A stretch of 64,000 nt of DNA from Triglochin maritima (lineage: Eukaryota; Streptophyta; Magnoliopsida; Alismatales; Juncaginaceae), in contig OY821771.1 of assembly GCA_963682175.1 (NCBI GenBank), forward strand, positions 8,989,001 to 9,053,000, given 5' to 3'. This document shows, in pieces, positions 56,644 to 64,000 of the stretch (the stretch's first letter is position 1; every line of letters starts with the position of its first letter). The notes under the pieces are model-generated. The model was not told the origin of the DNA and ran no database searches. It saw nothing but the letters and a program-made list of their open reading frames with translations. A program made the translations under genes and the position numbers.

Positions 56644-56877
56644 TTGGGGGAAATTTTGGGAAGGGTTTTAACCTAACAATCGAAAGTGAACGGCGTTGAC
56701 GGAGTGGGAACGGAGTTGACGGAGAGCACACAGCGTTTGTAATCCGTCGGCCCCACAAACGGCTCAGGGGCATACAAGCAAAAAACGGGGAAACGAGGTG
56801 TACCGAAGTGAATACTAAAGTTCCAGGGGTATTTCACCAATTGTGCACCTTTTGGGGTCTACCCAAGCAAATCACCC
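56644..56877 (-). repeat. Right terminal inverted repeat of MULE C
   Basis: 234 bp, the exact complement of 51706-51939. The internal breakpoint of similarity falls in a run of CCCCCAA on both sides. Confidence 0.95.
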
Positions 56878-57262
56878 TTTATTTTGGTATTAGTATGTTT
56901 GTCTTCACCTAAGCAGTGGCAGACCTACATATCGACCCGGGTGGGCATGGGCCCACCCACTAAATTAAAACAAAGTCATTACTAATTATCTATTTATATT
57001 ATTTATTGGTGGATTTAATTTGGATTTATAGTATTGATAGTTTGTAGTTTTCGATAATATTAATATTAAGATTGAATTATGGATTATGATATATTAGAAT
57101 CCTGGGAATTTACTCATGGCCTTCCTATCAGGCGAATATCTCAAATTGTTTTTTTTATTTTCTCAACTCACTGATGAAGTCATTTTTTTATTGATTCAAC
57201 GCTAATATCACATTATGCAGCACGTTTAATAAACAACGATATTCATGTCAAGATTATTTAAA

Positions 57263-57725
57263 GGGTTAATTACAGTTTAACCCCCTGAACTATGTCTTGG
57301 TATCACTTTGCCCCCCTGAACTTTCAAAGTTAACAGTTACCTCCCCTGAACTTTTATTTTGTAACACTTTGCCCCCTGAACTTCAAAAACTCATTATTTA
57401 ACACACATTCAACGTTTTTTTCCTAATTGTTTTTGTTGTATCCCTAATACACTCCTAAACCTATATTTACGTGAAAGTTTGGATCGAAACGGAGGTCGGA
57501 TATGGTTGGAATTTGGGTCGAATTGAGTGTCAAACCGACCCAAATTCCAACCATATCCGACATCCGTATCGATCCAAACTTTCACATAAATATAGGTTTA
57601 GGAGTGTATTAGGGATACAACAAAAAATAGGAAAAAAACGTCGAATGTGTGTTAAATAATGAGTTTTTGAAGTTCAGGGGGGCAAAGTGTTACAAAATTA
57701 AAGTTCAGGGGGTCAAACTGTAATT
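57263..57725. mobile_element. Foldback MITE, family F copy 3, full length
   Basis: Starts GGGTTAATTACAGTTTAACC; the reversed right end is AATTACAGTTTGACC. It contains a perfect-looking central hairpin built on GGTCGGATATGGTTGGAATT and its near complement. TTATTTAAA precedes it and ATTTAAATA follows, so the exact target duplication is ambiguous. This copy shows the complete structure that copies 1 and 2 retain in part. Confidence 0.8.
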
Positions 57726-57985
57726 ATTTAAATATATCATACAATGTGACTTTTGACTTTGATGATATATTTTTTAGAATGGATAAATACATATGAACTT
57801 TTTTACAAGTTCAAGCACGACTAAACGTCTTCAGACTCTAATAAGCGATAATTGGCTGAATGATTGTCTAATCACGTACATAGAAAATGATGTTTTCAGT
57901 CTATTGAAGACGAATAAATTATAAATCAATTTCAAGACATAAGTCGCAATGAATGTTATTAAAAAAATTATATATGGTTTTTGGC

Positions 57986-58393
57986 TAGGGTTGTAAATGT
58001 GGTGGGTTTTACCCACACAAAAAAAACCAACCCGCCACCCACACAACCCACATAATAAGCGGGTGGGTAGCGATCTTCTCGTAACCTGTCTCACATAACC
58101 CGCAACCCACGTAACTCAATAATTCATACCCATATTTTCCTTGTATTTAGGTTTGATCTTTTTGTATTTAGATTTGATTTTTTTATATTTAGTTAAAACA
58201 TACATCGATTAAAAAAATTCTTGATTTCTTGTATCTAGCTTTGATCAAAATGGAAAATGGTAAGGAAAGTTGATTGATTTTTTGTATTTAGCTTGATTAA
58301 AGAATAACCCGCCAAACTCGTCTCGCCTCACTTAACTTAGGTGGGGCGGGTAGCGATGGGACAAAACCCCACCCCACCCTGGTCACAATCCTA
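57986..58393. mobile_element. hAT-type MITE nested in 56914-58452
   Basis: A 408-bp element with ends TAGGGTTGTAAATGTGG and, reversed, TAGGATTGTGACCAGGG. Flanks TTTTTGGC and TTTTTGCC match at 7 of 8. Arms carry CCCGCCACCC and GGTGGGGCGGGT blocks, close to the MITE at 27295-27786. Confidence 0.8.
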
Positions 58394-58998
58394 TTTTTGC
58401 CACACCCCCCCCCCCCCCCCCCCCCCCTCAGAAAATCTTGGATCCGCCCCTGCACATAAGAATCCATGTTCGCAATTCTTTGCAAATCACCAGCACCAAT
58501 ATATTCATATTCTTATAACTCCTCTATTTTTTCTCTCGACGACACAAGATTATTACGAGAAGGTGCTACAATCATTATGCATGTGATTCAATATGATGCC
58601 AAGCTAATGCGCCTTGGTAAGTACATAGAGATAAAAAAATAATTACCAATCTAAACATAGTTCACCAGCAAGGCACGTGTATGCTCAGATGTCGAGGATT
58701 GAATCTCAGGGCGAGTTTGCATGGGACTCTCAGATGTAAGCTTCTGGTAGGAATTCAGCTCTTGGATTGTAGATCCAGAAATTACTTCTTTCCCAGCTAA
58801 AACGAGAGTTGTTTGGATGTCGAGAAAGTGTCTGATCCCCAAATGTCTTGTCCGAAGAAACCCTAAAAGTACCCTATAATGAAGTCAATCTTCTTTCCCC
58901 CCTACTTGACCCTAAACCCACCACCCCTTTGCTTCTTCCCTAAGCAAAGTCCCTTTTTCCTGTCTCCCCTTTCTACCTCCTGCAAATCCCCCACGACG

Positions 58999-61900
58999 AT
59001 GACTGTAAAGAATGGTCGCCCTTCAACCCGACCGACGGTCCCCTTTTGCTTTTGCGTAGTAGCGGCGAAGGTTTGGCTGCAAGTTGAAGAGGATGCCCCA
59101 ACTAGGTTTTTTTATGAATGTCACCATGCTTCGGTGAGTTTGTAAGGTTTATTTCAAGGTTTTTCCCATTTCTTCTTTGCTTTCTTAACATTGTGATCTT
59201 TACATGGCTGAACTCGTTGTTTCGATTTCATGTATCAGCTGGATGAAGGGTGTTGCCATTACATGTTGTCCGAAGAGTCTATCGCCGCCACGGTGGCTAG
59301 GATCGTAGGTCACCTTCATGACCACCTTGAGAAGATGGAGAAGACCCTCTTGGTAACTGTGGAGGCCGTTGTCAAGCGTGTGGTAGAGAGAGTGGTTAAA
59401 CTTGTCAAAGAGGAGGCACTGGTCCCCCCCAAACCAAGTTCATGTGGTAAGCAAACAACCAACACTTGATTTTAGTCTACAATCATCAACTATTAAGAAA
59501 CATGGTTTGGGTTGTTATGATCTATGACCCTCTAATCACTAGATAAATACGGAATTAAAAATACTAATCGAAGGATTAAGAAATAAAACGTGCAAACCAC
59601 AAAATCGACGGCATTGGAGTTTAGAGAGGTTCGGCACCCACACCCGGGTCCTAGTCCTCCTCGCAAGCCTCGCTCGATCCCCCGACCATTGCTTACGGTT
59701 CCACTAACTGATCTACGTTCCGGGTCAAGATCAACGTCGTTCACAACTCCGAGCCTCGCGAACAACCTCGCATCGCTCGTGTCTCCTCTCACAATCCGAG
59801 AGGGAGCTTTATCGAAGATTTACAACTTGATAATTCTTTGATGTGGAAGTTGAATCACAATCTAACACTCTATACTTGAGCAAACTTGGATATGGATATA
59901 GAATTGGATAAGCAAGTGGTGAAGTTTAAGCTTGAGTGTTGAAAAATAATCTTTGAAGGTTTGGGAATTGAGAGCACAAAGATAGTTGATGAATAAAGGG
60001 TGTAAAGGGTCAGTTTGTGTCTCTAGAGTGGTGTTTATATAGGCTTAAAAGCTTAGAGATCCGTTGAGGAGTTGGTGGGGGAAATGGACCAATAGGAATG
60101 CAAGATGTGACTTAAGCTCGGGCAAATTTCGATGCATATTTGGTCGACCGTTAACCTAACGGTAGTCCCGAAGGATTGGTCTGAATTAAGCATTCGGTTG
60201 ACCGATTATGTATCGGATCACCATTCACCAACCTCCAGTAGTTGTTATCAATTTATCCCTAATTATGTTCGGTTAACCGAATTCCATTCAGTTCACCGTT
60301 TCAAAATGGACAGTAGGATTGGTAGGACTATGATCTACTCAAATTCGGTTGACCGTGTACACTTCGGTAGACCAACGTTAGCACGAGTTTTACGCTGACA
60401 GTTATAACTCAAATAGTTGTTGGATACAACGGTCAAGTGTCACGTGTCAATAGTCGTTGTGCACCTAAAGCCAAGAATGACTTGGTTAACCGATAGGTAT
60501 TCGGTCGTCTGAAGCGGGACAAGTCAATTGGGCTCTAGGGACTCGATTCAAATATGACCGTTGGAGCAAAGTCCGAAACCGGTACAGGGATAATCGATTG
60601 ACCGAACGTGGTTCGGTCTTCCGTCAGGGCAATTCCAGATGACACCTAAGTTTTACTGGTGGAAGTATTCGGGTGACTGATAGGTGTTCGGTGGACCGAA
60701 CTAGAAAGGTTCCAGTTGACCGTGCGTTGTTCGGATTACCGAATCTGGACGGGACAGAATTCTAGTGCTCAAGTTTACCTTAAACCTTATGGACTCAATA
60801 AATACAAAATTACATGTCTTGGTCCAAAGTTTTGATTACAAGTCTTGAGTTTTGATGTCTTTGTCCCAATGCTCATTTTGTTCGATCAACCTATTAAGAT
60901 GATTGCAAGTATACAAATATGTATGCAATGCATGTAATCGTGTTTGCTCACTTTGATTGATTAGGTTGATTGATTAAGATTAGTTTAATTAATCATTAAA
61001 ATTAATATAGATTAAAACCAAAAGGTCAACATAGGTATCTTGAATTGGTCTAATAATACCTACGGTGGACCTATTCCAGTAAGAAGTAGGTCTCACCCTT
61101 TTTATGATTATTTTTTAGCAAAGGATTTTTCACCCATTCTAATTGAATGAATCTTGTTGTTCTTGTCTCTCATATTTCAATTCATCTGACACATGTTAAT
61201 ATGTGATTTTGGTACTTTGTTTTGTGAACACTTTTTTGAATTCCCGTTGTCTACCTAGACTCCCAAAGTCATTAGAAATGCAGGCCACTATTTTTTCAAC
61301 CAATTACTTGAATTAAATTAAAATGAGGTAGTGAACACCGAAACTAAACAGATATCGTTGTCACAAATTCATGTCAATACAAGAAAAATGTGTTATCATG
61401 TTATGTAGTATATGATGAGAGGGGTGAATGCAATGGTGGTACACTTCTGTTGGCCATGGACTGTATTTGGTAGTCAATGTAGTTGTGGAACATTCGGGCT
61501 TAAACTATATATTGAACGTGGATTGATCAGACATTATGGTAATTATACTTTCAGCGTCAAAGCTTTTATTCCAATCATGTAGTCTATATGCCTTCATGCA
61601 TTTGCACAAAGTTGTCACTGGTATAGTTTTCTAATGTGACTTGCCTCATTGAGTTTGTGTATAAACTCACTTAATACTATCTCAACCATTCTGATTTTTT
61701 TGCTTCAACTTATAAGGCATTAAATTTGCAAATGCATATTTTATTTCAAAAGATAGTTTGAAGTTGATTGTGATATAAAAGGAGCTGTATTTACACCATT
61801 TCACTTAAATACTTATTATTGTCTGTTTGCGATTATAATCTATGTTGTACACATAGATGAATGAAGTAATTTGGATTAATTAGTACATCCTTTAATGTGG

Positions 61901-62643
61901 AATTTTTATTTTTTTTATTGTGACCGATACATGAACCTACTTCCATCACCCCCATTCATTATATCATGTGTATAGTGTTTTGGGTTGGTTTTGAAGTTAG
62001 CTGTATCACTGCTTGGGCATCCCACTCACCCCCAACGTTTGAGGAGATACTTCGAGACCATGAACTAACTTTGGTTGAGAAAGATGAAATAGAAAGGCAA
62101 TGCTGCGAGGATATGACCACTCATGAGGCCGAGGAACGACGAAAGGAGATGGAAGAATGGCATTTTCCAAGGACATTCCTATTGGTGTGACGACTATAGT
62201 AATGACTAAGTTTAGGGGTTCTACTTTACATATTTGATAATGTTACCATGCTTTGTATCATATGTTTAGTGCTTGAATGATTTATCTACTTTCCAAACTC
62301 TAGGCTTGTAAGACAGTGATGTATCACCATATATTACTTTAGTAAGCATGAATTTCAGGTGGTTATCAAATATAGTTGTCTTCATTTTCAAGATTTAATT
62401 TTTCCCCTTCTGCATTTACCTTCAATTCAACAGGTCAGCCGACAAGAGAAGAAGAGGAATAGGAAAATGAAATTCAAGAAGCACATATGCATCAAGTGTG
62501 GGAGCATTTGCATCGCTCAACAAGTGGAATGGTTAAAAAATAGCCACTATGTTGGCATGCGTGGTCCAGTCCATAATGTGAGGTTTCTTCGAGTCGTCTT
62601 CCCATACAACACCAATGCCTCCGACCATGCCAGTGATGTCTAG
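58999..62643 (+). CDS. Unrecognised plant protein with divergent GRF-like zinc finger (246 aa)
   Basis: Predicted exons 58999-59133, 59239-59446, 61997-62184 and 62434-62643. All junctions are GT..AG, phases 0, 1 and 0 agree, and the last exon ends in a stop. The first half shows CFCVVAAKVWLQ, TRFFYECHHAS and EGCCHYMLSEE, which fit the CxC..C..C skeleton of a GRF finger with changed spacers. Then follows a heptad-rich stretch (VGHLHDHLEKMEKTL, VVKRVVERVVKLVKEE). The second half is acidic and Arg/Glu-rich, then basic, with HICIKCGSICIAQQ, a possible second metal site. I know no family that joins these parts. An alternative upstream ATG at 58879 would add 40 residues of leader-like sequence. 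Intron 2 (2.55 kb) hosts a probable solo LTR. Confidence 0.55.
60034..60041 (-). promoter_or_regulatory. TATA box of the LTR-like element
   Basis: On the minus strand GCCTATATAAACACC surrounds TATATAAA, with a compact leader downstream. Position and context suit an LTR promoter. Confidence 0.5.
60140..60770. repeat. Array of degenerate TTCGGTTGACCGA palindromes
   Basis: At least a dozen sites of the form TTCGGTNNACCGA or CGGTTAACCGA occur at irregular 30 to 60 bp intervals, for example ATTCGGTTGACCG, GGTTAACCGAATTCC and TTCGGTGGACCGAAC. They lie in the U3-like part of the LTR. They may be protein binding sites or a hairpin-forming repeat. Confidence 0.7.
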
Positions 62644-64000
62644 GTTTAAAAGTTTAGATGTAGTCCGTTTTTGTGATGTTTTTGAAAAGAATGTGTTCTA
62701 AAAGTTGTACTTTTATATGTTAATTATTATGAATTGGATGTGCAAACATTTTTGTTCCTTGATTAATATATTCGTCTTTTGGAAGTGTTGAGTAATAGGC
62801 TCTTGGTCCTTAACCGTAGAGTTCTAAAAGATAATGATATACATAAATCAAAAATTATTCATAATCATGGTAATTGACATGAAATATTAATTATCAATGT
62901 AAGATTGTCGTGTTTGTCATCGATTATTGTAGTTCTACAAATATTTCACGACACGAGTATATAAAAGAGGAAAATTGTTACTTTTATATATGAATAGACC
63001 TAGCAAGTGAAACATTATGGAATTGTGTTATGTGTCATTAATGTTTCACTGTGTCTTGAATCCTAAGATATGAGACTTATGTCTTTTCACATAAGAAGTG
63101 TTCGATTTGATTATTGTCAAAAGCTATCAACGAGGATAGTGATAAATGTAATTGGTGGTTGGGCTCGACTTGTACTGGAAAATATAGCTAGTCAAAAAAT
63201 TATCATTTCCCCTCTTAATTTGGGTGATAATATTAGTGTGTTCCTTGATAAAGCAAAATTATAATGTTCACAATGTAACTTTAGTTAAGTTACATATTTA
63301 TAATTTGCTTAAGAGATCAAGAAATAAATATATAATATAAAAGTGACACATTTCTACTTTGTATATATTCTCAATATCATGAAGCAATGGACAGACACAA
63401 GTTATATTTTACATATCACTAAGTGGATCGTGTTTAATTTGAGTGAGCAAAACATCTTTGTTATTTGGTAACTATAATGTGTAGCTAGTTACCGCTTATA
63501 GTTTATGATATAAAATATTTTATATCATTGCCAACATAACTTAGATCCTCTTATAAGTCACACCACAAAAATAAGAAACAAGAAATATGATTTTATATTT
63601 TATATGATGTATTAAGTTTCATGTGTTATGAAATAATATACATGTGGTAAAATAATAAAATCAATATGTCGTAAAAACGACATAGTTAGAATAATAAATA
63701 AATTCGTATGAGATGCATATATATTATGAGGTATAATGTTTTGACATTATATATGATAATATATTACATGATATAATGTGATCTACAACATTATAACATA
63801 TGAATTTGCTAAAACCCCAAAGTCCAAATTTTGTTGGATATTAATCCAAAATTTGGTAGAGTCAAAAACAATGAAAAAATGATCCAACTGTTTGACCATA
63901 TTTTTGCATATATTAATAAGAGAATTTTTAGTGATTAATGACTGGATTTAATCTACCTTGGTCAAAAGTAGTTATGTGATGATGATGTGACAAAATAAAC
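62644..64000. other. AT-rich downstream DNA, no gene seen
   Basis: Strongly AT-rich with many TATA and ATTTT tracts. The 64-codon frame at 63070-63264 resembles nothing known. The window ends here without entering another gene. Confidence 0.45.

Larger units (their letters stand above)
51706..56877 (+). mobile_element. MULE copy C, apparently intact and recent
   Basis: A 5172-bp element with 234-bp terminal inverted repeats (51706-51939 and 56644-56877) in which I found no difference when comparing base by base. It is flanked by a perfect 9-bp duplication TTTATTTTG (51697-51705 and 56878-56886). It carries an open MURA-type transposase gene reading right and a GRF zinc-finger gene reading left, the two-gene convergent layout of maize MuDR. 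All hallmarks of autonomy are present in the sequence; activity is inferred. Confidence 0.95.
56914..58452. mobile_element. Non-autonomous hAT-like element with two nested MITEs
   Basis: The left end CAGTGGCAGACCTACA and reversed right end CAGGGGCGGATCCAAG are hAT-like. Flanks CACCTAAG (56906-56913) and CACATAAG (58453-58460) match at 7 of 8. No transposase is visible inside. A foldback MITE (57263-57725) and a hAT MITE (57986-58393) have inserted into it. A 23-C run (58405-58427) lies near the right end. Confidence 0.65.
59513..61031 (-). mobile_element. Probable solo LTR inside an intron
   Basis: 1519 bp bounded by TGTT..AACA and flanked by TGGGT and TAGGT (4 of 5). On the minus strand it has an upstream part full of short palindromes, a TATA box (60034-60041), then a leader and a U5-like part with the GGTTCGGCACC-like block typical of plant LTRs. 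No polymerase or gag sequence adjoins, so it is a solo LTR or similar. The boundaries are my best guess. Confidence 0.5.

Overview
This is plant nuclear DNA. The protein-coding genes are intron-rich with canonical GT..AG junctions, the intergenic DNA is AT-rich, and plant-specific families are present (FANTASTIC FOUR, CP12, plant-type DGAT2, plant mobile domain, PPR). First exons of several genes (BRR2, DGAT2, CP12) are strongly GC-rich while later exons are AT-rich. That 5'-to-3' GC gradient is typical of monocots, so I lean to a monocot but cannot name the species.

Host genes, left to right. (i) A complete four-exon spliceosomal helicase gene, BRR2 (664-8937, +), predicted 2172 aa. (ii) A FANTASTIC FOUR-like meristem regulator (13815-14915, -). 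(iii) A decayed PPR gene (about 24080-25300, +) split by a small hAT element. (iv) A frameshifted, truncated CP12-3-like gene (41160-41420, +). (v) A tRNA-Gly(TCC) gene (41910-41981, -). (vi) A complete nine-exon acyl-CoA:diacylglycerol acyltransferase gene, DGAT2 (43852-48625, -), predicted 321 aa. (vii) An unrecognised four-exon gene with a divergent GRF-like zinc-finger half (58999-62643, +), predicted 246 aa.

The rest is mostly class II transposons. There are three Mutator-like elements (MULEs), each with two convergent genes or their remains. Copies A (19603-23810) and B (31030-37290) are sisters: each carries a MULE transposase fused by splicing to an OTU cysteine protease, facing a plant-mobile-domain (PMD/MAIN-like) gene. 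In B each gene has one in-frame TGA and is otherwise open; A is heavily decayed and has lost most of the PMD gene. In both, the first intron of each gene carries GC-rich nested palindromes. MULE C (51706-56877) looks young and possibly autonomous: 234-bp terminal inverted repeats with no difference between them, a perfect 9-bp target duplication, an open 948-aa MURA transposase and a convergent 178-aa GRF zinc-finger gene.

Also present are a decayed PIF/Harbinger transposase, hAT transposase remnants, at least six small hAT-type MITEs (several with clear 8-bp target duplications), three copies of a foldback MITE family with 9-bp duplications, and a probable solo LTR inside an intron of the last gene. 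Exon coordinates were derived by hand from reading frame, splice consensus and family conservation; no search was run.
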